DNA of 64,000 nucleotides, from positions 143,481 through 207,480 of the forward strand of contig NZ_JAMFLG010000004.1 in the NCBI RefSeq assembly GCF_023502205.1, given 5' to 3'. Made by a program: the position numbers and the translations under genes. The notes under the pieces are model-generated. The model saw only the letters and a list, made by a program, of their open reading frames with translations. It made no database searches and was not told the DNA's origin. Source of the DNA: Aquiflexum sp. TKW24L (lineage in GTDB: Bacteria; Bacteroidota; Bacteroidia; Cytophagales; Cyclobacteriaceae). Shown one piece after another: positions 27,484 through 36,043 of the stretch (its first letter is position 1; the number at the start of each line of letters is the position of its first letter).

Positions 27484-28536
27484 TCAATGACTCCATTCAA
27501 ACCCGTCAAGTTCCTCCAGACAAGCTTTCAGAAGTAAGATACTATTGGAAATATCTTCTTTGTGGGCCATTTCGATGACCTGATGCAGGTGACGTGTCGG
27601 GATGGAAATCGCCCCGGCAATAGCACCTTGTTTGCCCATACGCTGCACTCCGGCGGTATCGGTACCTCCTGCGGTTAGGATTTCAGGTTGCCATTTGATC
27701 TGATGCTGATCGGCGGTATGCTTCATGAAGGCGACCATTCTGTAATCGCAGATAGTCGAAGCATCCATTATTTTGATGGCAGTTCCTTTACCGAGTTCTG
27801 TTACCTTCTCATGCGGCTGTGCTCCCGGCACATCAAAGGCGATGGTGGTATCCAAAGCAATCCCAAAATCAGGGTTGATCCCATGCGCTGCAACATTTGC
27901 TCCTCGGATACCCACTTCTTCCTGAACGGTAAAAGTGGCATACACATCATAGGCCGGATTGTCCAGAACCCTCAAGGTCTCCAAAAGGATAAAAACTGCT
28001 ACTCTGTTGTCAATGGATTTGCAGTTGACACAGGCTCCCATTTCTATCAGTTCTCTGTCTCTCGTAATGGGATTGCCGATGGTCACGTATTTTTCAACCT
28101 CCTCTTTGTCCATGCCCAAGTCTATAAAAAAGTCGGTAATCTGAGGCAACTTGTTTTTTTCATCTGCTGTCATGACATGGATCGGTTTACTTCCCATGAC
28201 TCCAACAAGATCCTTTTTGCCGTGGACGATTACCCGCTGAGCGGTCAGGGTCTTGGGATCAAATCCACCCAAAGTATGGAATCGAACAAACCCCTTGTCA
28301 TCTATGTGGGTGACGATAAATCCGATTTCATCCATATGAGCAGCTACCATCACTCTTTTGGAATCGGGATTTTTCTTGGATTTTTTGATGGCAATGACAC
28401 TGCCCAAATTGTCTACCCTGACTTCTTCTACGAGCGGAGTCACCAGTTCAATGACCAAATCCCTGATTCTTTTTTCAAAACCCGGCGCTCCGGCGATTTC
28501 ACAAATCTGCTTCAATAAGGGTACGTTGGCTTCCAT
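27484..28536 (-). CDS. M42-family metallo-aminopeptidase
   Basis: A 350-residue cytoplasmic co-catalytic zinc/cobalt aminopeptidase of the glutamyl aminopeptidase / FrvX group, forming dodecameric tetrahedra. Metal and catalytic sites visible: AAHMDEIGF (His, catalytic Asp), SIDNRV (bridging Asp), VQEEVGIRGA (catalytic and metal Glu), ALDTTIAFD (Asp) and PTRHLHQVIE (His). Start is at the ATG of MEANVPLL. It follows the purF-like gene on the same strand after 105 bp with a hairpin, and has its own strong terminator. Confidence 0.95.
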   Translation of the reverse strand: MEANVPLLKQICEIAGAPGFEKRIRDLVIELVTPLVEEVRVDNLGSVIAIKKSKKNPDSKRVMVAAHMDEIGFIVTHIDDKGFVRFHTLGGFDPKTLTAQRVIVHGKKDLVGVMGSKPIHVMTADEKNKLPQITDFFIDLGMDKEEVEKYVTIGNPITRDRELIEMGACVNCKSIDNRVAVFILLETLRVLDNPAYDVYATFTVQEEVGIRGANVAAHGINPDFGIALDTTIAFDVPGAQPHEKVTELGKGTAIKIMDASTICDYRMVAFMKHTADQHQIKWQPEILTAGGTDTAGVQRMGKQGAIAGAISIPTRHLHQVIEMAHKEDISNSILLLKACLEELDGFEWSH

Positions 28537-28577
28537 AATTATGGGTAGATTTTATTTGAGTAGTTATTTAAACAACC

Positions 28578-28621
28578 AATGACCAAAAACAAGGGCTTTG
28601 CCGACTTGAATTTTGGTCATT
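28578..28621 (-). terminator. Possible terminator after the PurF-like gene
   Basis: A perfect 11 bp inverted repeat (AATGACCAAAA with its complement) with a 22-base loop starts 21 bp after the stop codon. Only a weak T-rich stretch follows on the minus strand, so termination efficiency is doubtful. Confidence 0.45.
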
Positions 28622-28641
28622 GTTTTCAATAATGAGAATGA

Positions 28642-30525
28642 TCAATATGCCCTGACCACTTTCCCTTCCATGTAGTTGGCAAAAGCCCTGTTTACCACGC
28701 GCATCCCTCCAGAAGTCGGGAAATCGCCTGTAAAGTACCAATCACCGGAATGGTCGGGGATACATTTATGTAAATTGTCGACTGTTTGGTAGATGACTTT
28801 TACCTCTGCGTGGATCTCGTCCGTGGTGATGATATCGGCGATTTTATCAGAAATCTCCTGATCCGTAAATGGCTCATAGAGGGCTTTTACATAGTTTTCC
28901 GTCAAAATCTGATTGGTATTGCACTTCTCATAGACTTCGTCCATCAAATAGCTCATGCCTTTGTCTTTCAGCAATTCTACCGTGGCCCGGAAAGCGATAA
29001 ACTCCCTGAGCTTTGACATGTCGATTCCATAGCAATCCGGGAATCGGATCTGAGGAGCCGAAGAGACGATGATAATCCGCTTGGGATTGAGTTTGTCCAA
29101 GGTGGTCAGAATACTTTTTTCCAAAGTAGTCCCTCTCACAATACTGTCATCTATGACCACCAAAGTATCAAGTCCTGCCCTGACGACTTCGTAAGTGGTA
29201 TCATAGACATTAGCCACCATGGCATCCCTGTCGGAATCATTGGTGATGAAAGTCCTCAATTTGACATCCTTGCTGACAAGTTTTTCGACCCTTGGCCGGA
29301 AGTTGAGGAGTTCTTCCAGGTCTTCAAGATGAGGTTTTCCTTCCAGTAGCACTTCCCTCCTTTTGGCACTCAAATAATCCTCGAGTCCTTCGATCATGCC
29401 CAAAAAGGCTGTTTCTGCAGTATTTGGGATATAAGAAAAAACAGTGTTTTTGAGGTCGAAATCTATGGCTTTCAAGACCTGCGGTACAAGTGCGCGGCCA
29501 AGTGCTTTTCTTTCTCTGTAAATATCGGGGTCTGTTCCCCTTGAGAAATATATCCTTTCAAAACTGCAGGATTTCTTTTCTCTAGCAGGAAGGATTTCAT
29601 GCTCTGCGTAAGAACCGTCTTTATTGATTACCAAGGCATGACCCGGTTTAATTTCTCTGATTTGCTTGTAATCCACGTTGAATGCCGATTTGATGGCAGG
29701 CTTTTCGGAAGCGACCACGACAATCTCCTCGTCTGCATAATAATAAGCTGGACGGATTCCTGATGGATCACGGACGACAAAACTTGAACCGTTGCCGATA
29801 ATTCCCGCCATCGCATAACCTCCATCAAAATCCCTGCATGATCTTCTTAAGATACGTGCTACATCGATTTCATTTTCGATGACTGCGGTAATCTGTTCGT
29901 TAGAGTATTGGTGTTTGTATTTATCAAAAATCCGCTGGTTCTCTTCGTCCAAAAAGTGACCGACTTTTTCCATGACGGTGACGGTATCCGTTTTTTCTTT
30001 AGGGTGCTGTCCGAGCTGTACCAGTTTACTGAACAATTCCTCCACATTGGTCATGTTGAAATTACCTGCCATGACGAGGTTGCGGCTTCTCCAGTTATTT
30101 TGCTTCAAAAATGGGTGACAAGTTTCGATACTGTTTTCTCCGTGGGTGCCGTATCTGAGGTGTCCCAACCATACTTCTCCCGAAAATGCCACGTTTTCTT
30201 TCAGCCATTGGGCATTGATCATCCCCTTCTTCCCTCCCAGTTTTTTGGCTTTCTTATATTTCTTATAGATTTTGTCAAAGATATAATTTACTGCCTGGGG
30301 CTCGATAGATCGGTACCTGCTGATGTAGCGTGTGCCCGGTTTGGTGTCAAGCTTGATATTGGCTACCCCGGCACCATCTTGTCCTCGGTTGATTTGCTTT
30401 TGCATCAAGACATATAGCCTATTTGGTGCGTACAGCGGTGAACCGTACTTCTCAATGTAATATTGGGGCTCCTTCCGAAGCCTGATCATCGCAATACCAC
30501 ATTCATGTTTGATTTGGTCACTCAT
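28642..30525 (-). CDS. purF: Long PurF-like class II amidotransferase/PRTase
   Basis: A 627-residue homologue of amidophosphoribosyltransferase (first step of purine synthesis), of the long form seen in Bacteroidota. The N-terminal glutaminase has its nucleophile as Cys9 (HECGIAMIR), so eight residues must be removed. It continues INRGQDGAG and LGHLRYGTHG. The oxyanion segment reads AGNFNMTN where classical PurF has HNGN. The phosphoribosyl domain has VVIDDSIVRGTT (~455-466) and TFITNDSDRDAM. A long insert (~80-115, Lys-rich) and a C-terminal extension exceed the ~500-residue standard. It may be a paralogue with an altered substrate; I cannot tell whether a classical purF exists elsewhere. 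Confidence 0.82.
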   Translation of the reverse strand: MSDQIKHECGIAMIRLRKEPQYYIEKYGSPLYAPNRLYVLMQKQINRGQDGAGVANIKLDTKPGTRYISRYRSIEPQAVNYIFDKIYKKYKKAKKLGGKKGMINAQWLKENVAFSGEVWLGHLRYGTHGENSIETCHPFLKQNNWRSRNLVMAGNFNMTNVEELFSKLVQLGQHPKEKTDTVTVMEKVGHFLDEENQRIFDKYKHQYSNEQITAVIENEIDVARILRRSCRDFDGGYAMAGIIGNGSSFVVRDPSGIRPAYYYADEEIVVVASEKPAIKSAFNVDYKQIREIKPGHALVINKDGSYAEHEILPAREKKSCSFERIYFSRGTDPDIYRERKALGRALVPQVLKAIDFDLKNTVFSYIPNTAETAFLGMIEGLEDYLSAKRREVLLEGKPHLEDLEELLNFRPRVEKLVSKDVKLRTFITNDSDRDAMVANVYDTTYEVVRAGLDTLVVIDDSIVRGTTLEKSILTTLDKLNPKRIIIVSSAPQIRFPDCYGIDMSKLREFIAFRATVELLKDKGMSYLMDEVYEKCNTNQILTENYVKALYEPFTDQEISDKIADIITTDEIHAEVKVIYQTVDNLHKCIPDHSGDWYFTGDFPTSGGMRVVNRAFANYMEGKVVRAY

Positions 30526-31090
30526 TGGATTTGTACCGGGTAATTATTTTTTTATGTAAAGGTAAACCATTTTTAGAAGGATATGGAAGTAAAAAAGGTT
30601 CGGTTTATATAATATTTTGCAGCAAGCCATATAAAACATTATCCAAACATTTAAGTAGGACTGGTGACCTTTTTTGATTCATGATAAATCTATTTAACTC
30701 ATCAAGTCTATAGCATCCGGTTCTGAAAAATTTTACCCCTGATCAAAACACTACTTTATTCGACTCTATGATTTGGATTTGGGGAATTTGTCTACAGTTA
30801 GGGAACTGACCTCCCCACTTTCAAATTTTAAAACATTGTTTTTGAGCAATAAAGGCCACTTTTACTTTGGCACAGCATGTGCAAAAAGGGTTTTTATGAA
30901 ACGGACAATAGCAGCATCTTCTCTGGAATTAATAATCCTTGCTACAGAAAGTATAAGCATTAGAAACTTCGAACTTAATGCATGTAAACACCAAGAGGCC
31001 AAAGAAGTCCTATTTCATGCCAACAGTCTGGAAAGACAATTTTATAATTAAAGCCAATTTAATAACCGATATACCATAAACCAACTCACT
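30526..31090. other. Long regulatory gap before the PepSY-like gene
   Basis: A 565 bp A/T-rich stretch. It contains the purF-like promoter at its left and a sigma-54 promoter at 30867-30884. A 92-residue plus-strand frame overlaps that promoter and lacks any recognisable feature, so I do not call it a gene. Enhancer sites for a NtrC-type activator are expected upstream of 30867, but no clear inverted repeat stood out. Confidence 0.55.
30867..30884 (+). promoter_or_regulatory. Sigma-54 (-24/-12) promoter
   Basis: TTGGCAC-AGCAT-GTGCAA: the GG (30869-30870) and GC (30881-30882) are separated by exactly ten bases and the -24 hexamer TGGCAC is perfect. Only one base of the -12 TTGC differs. Transcription would start near 30893, giving a ~195-base leader before the small secreted protein gene at 31091, whose neighbour is a sigma-54 activator. 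Confidence 0.72.
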
Positions 31091-31417
31091 ATGAAAACCC
31101 GATTTATCATCCCCGCAATGTTTATTCTTGGATTAGGCACTGCGCCTTTGATGGGATATGCCACCATCTCCACAGAAAGCCCATCCGAGATTAAATTTTT
31201 TCAGGAAAAGGAAAAAGTGAAAGTAGATCCGGCAAACCTACCTGTTCCCGTAAAAGAGGCTATTTTGAAGGATGAAACATTAAAACCTCTCAAAATCAGT
31301 GAAGCATGGCAGGTGATTACTGAAGATGAAATCGATCACTTCGTAATAAAATTTGAAGATGGCGGCGAAGAACTAATTAAGAAATATACAGCCCTAGGAG
31401 AAGAGATTGAAGGTTAA
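31091..31417 (+). CDS. Small secreted PepSY-like protein
   Basis: A 108-residue exported protein: signal peptide ~1-24 (FIIPAMFILGLGTAPLMGYA) followed by an ~80-residue domain of PepSY/BLIP-like type. It has LPVPVKEAILKDETLKPLKISEAW, then ITEDEIDHFVIKFEDGGEELIKKYTALG. Such domains occur singly in small Bacteroidota periplasmic proteins of unknown role. It is flanked by a sigma-54 promoter upstream and a strong terminator downstream, 84 bp ahead of the NtrC-type regulator gene. It is therefore a likely regulated target of that system, perhaps feeding back on the kinase ectodomain (inference). Confidence 0.82.
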   Translation: MKTRFIIPAMFILGLGTAPLMGYATISTESPSEIKFFQEKEKVKVDPANLPVPVKEAILKDETLKPLKISEAWQVITEDEIDHFVIKFEDGGEELIKKYTALGEEIEG

Positions 31418-31440
31418 CCAATCTAAAATTTGTCTATTTT

Positions 31441-31472
31441 AAAAGCACTGGAATATTCTGGTGCTTTTTTTG
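31441..31472 (+). terminator. Rho-independent terminator of the PepSY-like gene
   Basis: Perfect stem AAAAGCAC/GTGCTTTT (31441-31448 with 31461-31468) followed by a T run. It separates the small gene from the regulator gene, so the regulator needs its own promoter in the remaining ~30 bases or read-through. Confidence 0.85.
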
Positions 31473-31500
31473 TTATCTTCTCAGGTCAAACCGGTTTGAG

Positions 31501-32835
31501 ATGCAGAAAATACTTTTGATAGAAGATGACATTACCTATTCTAGGATTATCCGTAATTTTTTAGAAAAAAATAAATTTGAAGTTCAATCATCTAACAACC
31601 TTGCTCAGGCCAAACCATTGATCCAGTCGGGTTGGCCCCAACTGATCATCACAGATTACCGCCTTCCTGATGGAAACGGCCTAGAGCTGCTCGAACAGTC
31701 CGGTAAGAAAAACCCAGATATAAAAGTCATCCTGATTACCAATTACTCCGATATCAAAATCGCAGTGAAAGCCATGAAGATGGGAGCTTTTGAATACATT
31801 ACCAAACCCATCAATCCGGATGAATTGCTGGTAACAGTGAAGGAAGCACTTTTAGGGCATGCGGTACCCAAACCGCAGTCGGCAACCTCCGAAATTAAGG
31901 AATTGGATTATGTGAAAGGAAACAGTGCCAACGCTGCCAAGTTGGAAGATTTCATCCAGTTGGTCGCTCCTACGGATTTAAGTGTGTTGATCTTAGGAGA
32001 AACAGGTTCGGGAAAAGAATATATAGCGAAGAAAATCCACCAAAATTCAAAACGACAAAACAAACCCTTTGTAGCCATTGATTGTGGTGCATTGAGTACA
32101 GAGCTTGCGGGAAGTGAGCTTTTTGGACATATCAAGGGTTCATTTACGGGAGCCCTCGACAATAAAACAGGACATTTTGAGCAGGCAAATGGAGGTACTA
32201 TTTTTTTGGATGAGGTAGGCAACTTAGGTTATGAGATTCAGATAAAACTCCTACGCGCAATAGAGGAAAGGAAAATCCGGAAAATCGGAGCTAATAAAGA
32301 AACAGAAATAGATGTGCGAATCATTGCCGCCACCAACGATGAATTGAAATCAGCAAGTCAGGACGGAAACTTCAGAGAGGATCTCTACCATAGATTGAAT
32401 GAATTCACGATCAATCTTGAACCGTTAAGAAACCGCAAAGAGGACATCCAACTATTTACCGACCACTTTATCCATCAAAGTAATGAAAAGCTAGGCCGAT
32501 ATGTCACTGGCGTTGACCCAGAGGTGGAAAGGATTTTTATGGAATATTCTTGGCCGGGAAATTTAAGAGAACTAAAAAACATCGTGAGAAGGTCAGTCCT
32601 CCTGTGTCATGATAAATTGATTACCAGGGACTTATTGCCAAAAGATCTACTTGAGATAACTACTGAATCCCAGCAATTTCCAACTGATTATAAAAGTAAT
32701 CTGGTAAACCACGAAAAAGAGACGATAGAAAAGGTGCTGAGAGAAGTTAGGTTTAACAAATCAAAAGCTTCCCAAATGCTCGGGATAGACAGAAAAACAC
32801 TTTATAATAAAATGGAAAAATACGGACTCAAATGA
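31501..32835 (+). CDS. NtrC-family sigma-54 response regulator
   Basis: A 444-residue activator. Receiver domain 1-~120 with the acidic pair LLIEDD and phospho-acceptor D52 (IITDYRLPDG). AAA+ domain ~135-360 with Walker A GETGSGKE (166-173), GSFTGA (the sigma-54 contact loop, a GAFTGA variant) and Walker B GGTIFLDEVGN. Fis-type HTH at the end (SKASQMLGIDRKTLYNKMEKYGLK). It remodels sigma-54 RNA polymerase at -24/-12 promoters, two of which lie in this module. Its stop is one base from the stop of the converging hybrid kinase gene, its probable partner. Confidence 0.96.
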   Translation: MQKILLIEDDITYSRIIRNFLEKNKFEVQSSNNLAQAKPLIQSGWPQLIITDYRLPDGNGLELLEQSGKKNPDIKVILITNYSDIKIAVKAMKMGAFEYITKPINPDELLVTVKEALLGHAVPKPQSATSEIKELDYVKGNSANAAKLEDFIQLVAPTDLSVLILGETGSGKEYIAKKIHQNSKRQNKPFVAIDCGALSTELAGSELFGHIKGSFTGALDNKTGHFEQANGGTIFLDEVGNLGYEIQIKLLRAIEERKIRKIGANKETEIDVRIIAATNDELKSASQDGNFREDLYHRLNEFTINLEPLRNRKEDIQLFTDHFIHQSNEKLGRYVTGVDPEVERIFMEYSWPGNLRELKNIVRRSVLLCHDKLITRDLLPKDLLEITTESQQFPTDYKSNLVNHEKETIEKVLREVRFNKSKASQMLGIDRKTLYNKMEKYGLK

Positions 32836-32836
32836 T

Positions 32837-35383
32837 TTATGAGGCGAGCTCCAAATTCCAATCGGACTGAATTTTTTCAATTACCTGATGGGTTTCCTTC
32901 AATAATTTGAGGATGGATTCGGTTGTTTCTACAGTTTTTCCATTCTTCAAAGCTACTTCAATATCAAATGCCAATCGGGCACAATCGATTTTCATCTGGC
33001 CTAATCTACTGGACCACTTATGGACAATCTCTCGGATTTTTCCAAAATCCAGATTTCCCAATGCAGCCTCTACATCTTTTGCCTCCTCTTTAGTAACCCA
33101 GATAATATCTTGGATGGTTTCCATTAACATAGTGTGGTCACCCATGCAAAACTTGTGTAGGTCAGTTAAATCATATTCTGGCATTATCAAATCGGGCAAT
33201 TTCTTATTATCATTTTCCTGATTTGAAATTTTTGGTTCTAATCCCAAAAGCAATCCGATCTGGTTGACGATTTCATTTTCATTGAATGGTTTTAAAATCA
33301 AGCCATCAAATCCAACGGAATGAATATTTCTCTCCTCCTCCACAAATACATTTGCTGTCATGGCAATTACTGGAAGCATGCGGTATTGCTCCTTGGCACG
33401 AAGGATTTTGACCACTTCCAGGCCACTGACTTCCGGCATCTGAATGTCAACGATGGCAATATCGAAGTCAACCGGAATAAATTTATTCTTGAAATGCACA
33501 CCTCCATTGATATCGATTACCCGTGCCCCTTTGCTCTCGAGGATCATTTTGAGCAATTGTAGCCCAATAGCATCATCATCCACCACAAGCACTTTCATTC
33601 CTTCAAGTGAATAATCTAATAACTGATCAGTTTCTTTTTGCATGGCCTCTACTTGTTCAGAAGGAAGATCAATTAAAATAACAGTCCCTCTGCCAACTTC
33701 ACTTTCCACCCGAATAGTCCCCTCCAATTTGTCAATCATTTTTTTGACAATTGCCAAACCGAGACCGGTACCTCCAAATTTCCTGTTGATTGCGGTGTCT
33801 CCTTGATTAAATTCCTTGAAAATATGTTGCTTAATTTCAGGCGTCATTCCCATTCCGGTATCTGAAATTTGGATCCTGAGAAGTTTGTGGGCCCAAGATA
33901 TATCTACTTTGATCCCTCCGCTTTGGGTAAACTTAAGTGAGTTGCCCAAAAGGTTGTTCATGATCTGATTAATCCTTAATTGATCTCCTAGGAGCCAATT
34001 CTCTTGTGGAAGATCGATGTTCCAATTGAAATACAGATTCTTTTCCTGAGCCTTCAATTCAAAAAATCTTTTGATGGAAATAAAAAGTCTCCCGGCATCA
34101 AAAGGTTCTTTTACAATATGGATTTGTCCTGCTTCAAGCTTAGAAAAATCAAGGATGTCATTGACTACTGACAATAATGTATCTGAAGCGAAGCCTATCC
34201 GCTCTACAAATTCTTTAGGATTGCCTTTGAGACCCGATTTTTCTAAAGCTTTTTGGTAACCCTGAATGGCATGGAGAGGGTTTCTGATTTCATGGCTCAT
34301 GTTGGCAAGAAAGTCCTGCTTTGTTTTTGCCAAGATATCAGAATTTCTTTTGGCTTCCTCTAATTTTTCGCGGTACAAGTTTGCTTTATCCACTTCCTGC
34401 AAGATGCTGTACACAAAGCCTAAAGACCCAACAACACCCAAAAAAACCAAAATTCCCAAAATCCAAGAAACCGTATAGGTAAGCTGGTAAGCAGACTGAT
34501 TTTGGTTATTATATTCATTCAGCAATTCGGTCTGAAGTTCAGAAACCATTTTCTGGATTTGTGAAAAAATTTCAGTGTTTTTAGCAATAAGACTTGCTTC
34601 CAATTGTTGAAATCTGTTTTGAAGACGCTGCTCGTCCTTATAGATTTTTTCTACAGTTGACCTGATGGCAAGTAATGTGGAATCCTGATTTCCAGAGTTA
34701 ACCGGTAATGGTTGCTTAGCAGCGGCCTCTACTTGGCGGATATCTTCGGCGATTTCAATAAGTTCTTCTTCAAAATCAAAATCTTCTTGCTCATCAAGTT
34801 CTACTACCTCCTCTTCAGGTTCAACAGCTGCTATTCCAATCGTATCCGGTTCATCGGCTTTTGGATTTAAGGAGGATAGCAAATCCTTGGGTCTAACTTG
34901 TCCCAAAAACTGCAAGTCGCTCAACTCCTGCTGTCTCTTGATCCGGATTTCAATCCCTTTTAGGGCTTCTGCGGTAAAATTCCTATTAGCAAGGTAATTT
35001 CTAACCTCTTCTAAGCCTGCAAAAACTACCATCAATTCAGAAATGGTCAAGCTGATTTCATCCAAGGTCTTGATTTCAGTTGAATCTTGGGTGTTAGACT
35101 TCAACCATTCCAGTCTTTCTTTGACTCTTTTTCTAGTGACTTCCGAAACGGAATCTTTGTCAGAAGTCCGTTCGGTTTTATTGATGTCCAAGACATAAAC
35201 ATCAGCCATGAGTCCGTTCAATTGCTGGAGCTTTTCATTGGGTTCGGTAAGGTCCTGAACAGTATCAAGTAGATTTCGGATGCTGAAATATGTGACGGCA
35301 CTTACACCAAGAACCAAAAAAAACGCCAGGATAAACCCTGTTACAACTTTCCCTCCGACCCGATATTTTTCTTTGAGGCGCAT
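32837..35383 (-). CDS. Hybrid histidine kinase with REC and Hpt domains
   Basis: 848 residues. TM1 ~13-33; periplasmic helical sensor domain ~34-300 with a very acidic patch (~186-214); TM2 ~304-328; HisKA with phospho-acceptor H364 (NMSHEIRNPLH). HATPase has N box NNLLGNSLKF and G boxes DTGMGM and GGTGLGLAI. The receiver is at ~595-715 (VVDDDA, VDIQMPEV). A C-terminal Hpt-like bundle has its His in HKWSSRLGQ. This is a complete His-Asp-His chain that can pass phosphate to a separate regulator, most likely the converging NtrC-type protein. A sigma-54 promoter lies just upstream, so the kinase gene may be induced by its own pathway. Confidence 0.94.
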   Translation of the reverse strand: MRLKEKYRVGGKVVTGFILAFFLVLGVSAVTYFSIRNLLDTVQDLTEPNEKLQQLNGLMADVYVLDINKTERTSDKDSVSEVTRKRVKERLEWLKSNTQDSTEIKTLDEISLTISELMVVFAGLEEVRNYLANRNFTAEALKGIEIRIKRQQELSDLQFLGQVRPKDLLSSLNPKADEPDTIGIAAVEPEEEVVELDEQEDFDFEEELIEIAEDIRQVEAAAKQPLPVNSGNQDSTLLAIRSTVEKIYKDEQRLQNRFQQLEASLIAKNTEIFSQIQKMVSELQTELLNEYNNQNQSAYQLTYTVSWILGILVFLGVVGSLGFVYSILQEVDKANLYREKLEEAKRNSDILAKTKQDFLANMSHEIRNPLHAIQGYQKALEKSGLKGNPKEFVERIGFASDTLLSVVNDILDFSKLEAGQIHIVKEPFDAGRLFISIKRFFELKAQEKNLYFNWNIDLPQENWLLGDQLRINQIMNNLLGNSLKFTQSGGIKVDISWAHKLLRIQISDTGMGMTPEIKQHIFKEFNQGDTAINRKFGGTGLGLAIVKKMIDKLEGTIRVESEVGRGTVILIDLPSEQVEAMQKETDQLLDYSLEGMKVLVVDDDAIGLQLLKMILESKGARVIDINGGVHFKNKFIPVDFDIAIVDIQMPEVSGLEVVKILRAKEQYRMLPVIAMTANVFVEEERNIHSVGFDGLILKPFNENEIVNQIGLLLGLEPKISNQENDNKKLPDLIMPEYDLTDLHKFCMGDHTMLMETIQDIIWVTKEEAKDVEAALGNLDFGKIREIVHKWSSRLGQMKIDCARLAFDIEVALKNGKTVETTESILKLLKETHQVIEKIQSDWNLELAS

Positions 35384-35410
35384 CTATGCATTTTTATCCT
35401 TTCCAAAATG

Positions 35411-35425
35411 GCAATAATTGTTCCA
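35411..35425 (-). promoter_or_regulatory. Sigma-54 (-24/-12) promoter of the kinase gene
   Basis: On the minus strand TGGAAC-AATTA-TTGC: GG and GC are exactly ten bases apart, five of six -24 bases match TGGCAC and the -12 TTGC is perfect. The start point would fall near 35400, about 17 bases before the kinase start codon. This sits well with an AGGAT ribosome-binding candidate. Confidence 0.7.
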
Positions 35426-35481
35426 TTGTCTTCTTTCTGATTAAAAGAAACATCTAGAATGGAAGGATAATATAGGTAAAT

Positions 35482-35988
35482 TTAGACAGTTCTCAATTCA
35501 ATATAAGGCACCCATTCTTCTGCATGCCTTTCCGCATATTCTGCCAAAAAAAATCCCAAACTAGGTTTAAATGGTTGGGATCTGAGCTGCATTCCTGCCT
35601 GCTCTGGAGTTTTATCGCCTTTGTACACATTGCAGCGGTGACAGGCTGACACGAGATTGATCCAATTAGATTTTCCGCCTTTGGACCTAGGTACGACATG
35701 GTCTAATGTCAATTGTTTTTTTGATCCACAATACTGGCATTCATGACTGTCTCGCCTAAAGATATTTGTCCTGTTGAGCAATACACCTTTGTAAGGAATA
35801 TTTTTGTATTCATTAAGTCTGATTACTGCCGGATATCTGAAACTTTTGGTTACGGTCCTGATGGTCAAGTCTTCATAAAAAGTCAGACAACTCACTTTTT
35901 CCAAGTAAGTCAGGACGAAGGCTTTTTGGACTGTCACCACAGCAACAGGTGAGTGATCCAAGTTTAAAACCAAAACACGTCTTTCCAT
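35482..35988 (-). CDS. HNH endonuclease-family protein
   Basis: A 168-residue protein with a C-terminal HNH domain: CQYCGSKKQLTLDHVVPRSKGGKSNWINLVSACHRCNVYKG (~84-124). It contains the two CxxC zinc pairs, the DH of the first strand and the Asn and His of the second. The N-terminal half (RRVLVLNLDHSPVAVV, RNIF-type segment near residue 75) is the conserved partner of this stand-alone bacterial family. The family is widespread and chromosomal, not linked to a mobile element here. Biological substrate unknown. Confidence 0.92.
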   Translation of the reverse strand: MERRVLVLNLDHSPVAVVTVQKAFVLTYLEKVSCLTFYEDLTIRTVTKSFRYPAVIRLNEYKNIPYKGVLLNRTNIFRRDSHECQYCGSKKQLTLDHVVPRSKGGKSNWINLVSACHRCNVYKGDKTPEQAGMQLRSQPFKPSLGFFLAEYAERHAEEWVPYIELRTV

Positions 35989-36043
35989 AATGCCCTAATA
36001 TAAAATCTTTGCTTGGAAAAACCTGTTGTAGTATACAAATGTT

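Noticed and set aside
30773..31051. 92-residue plus-strand frame before the PepSY-like gene
   Set aside because: It overlaps the sigma-54 promoter, has no recognisable domain, and its inner ATG at 30896 would be almost leaderless on the predicted transcript.
32837..35383. Kinase as a phage or defence signalling protein
   Set aside because: Domain order is that of an ordinary hybrid sensor kinase and the neighbours are housekeeping genes.
35482..35988. HNH protein as a homing endonuclease or part of a restriction system
   Set aside because: No intron, intein, methylase or mobile-element signs nearby; the family is a common chromosomal one.
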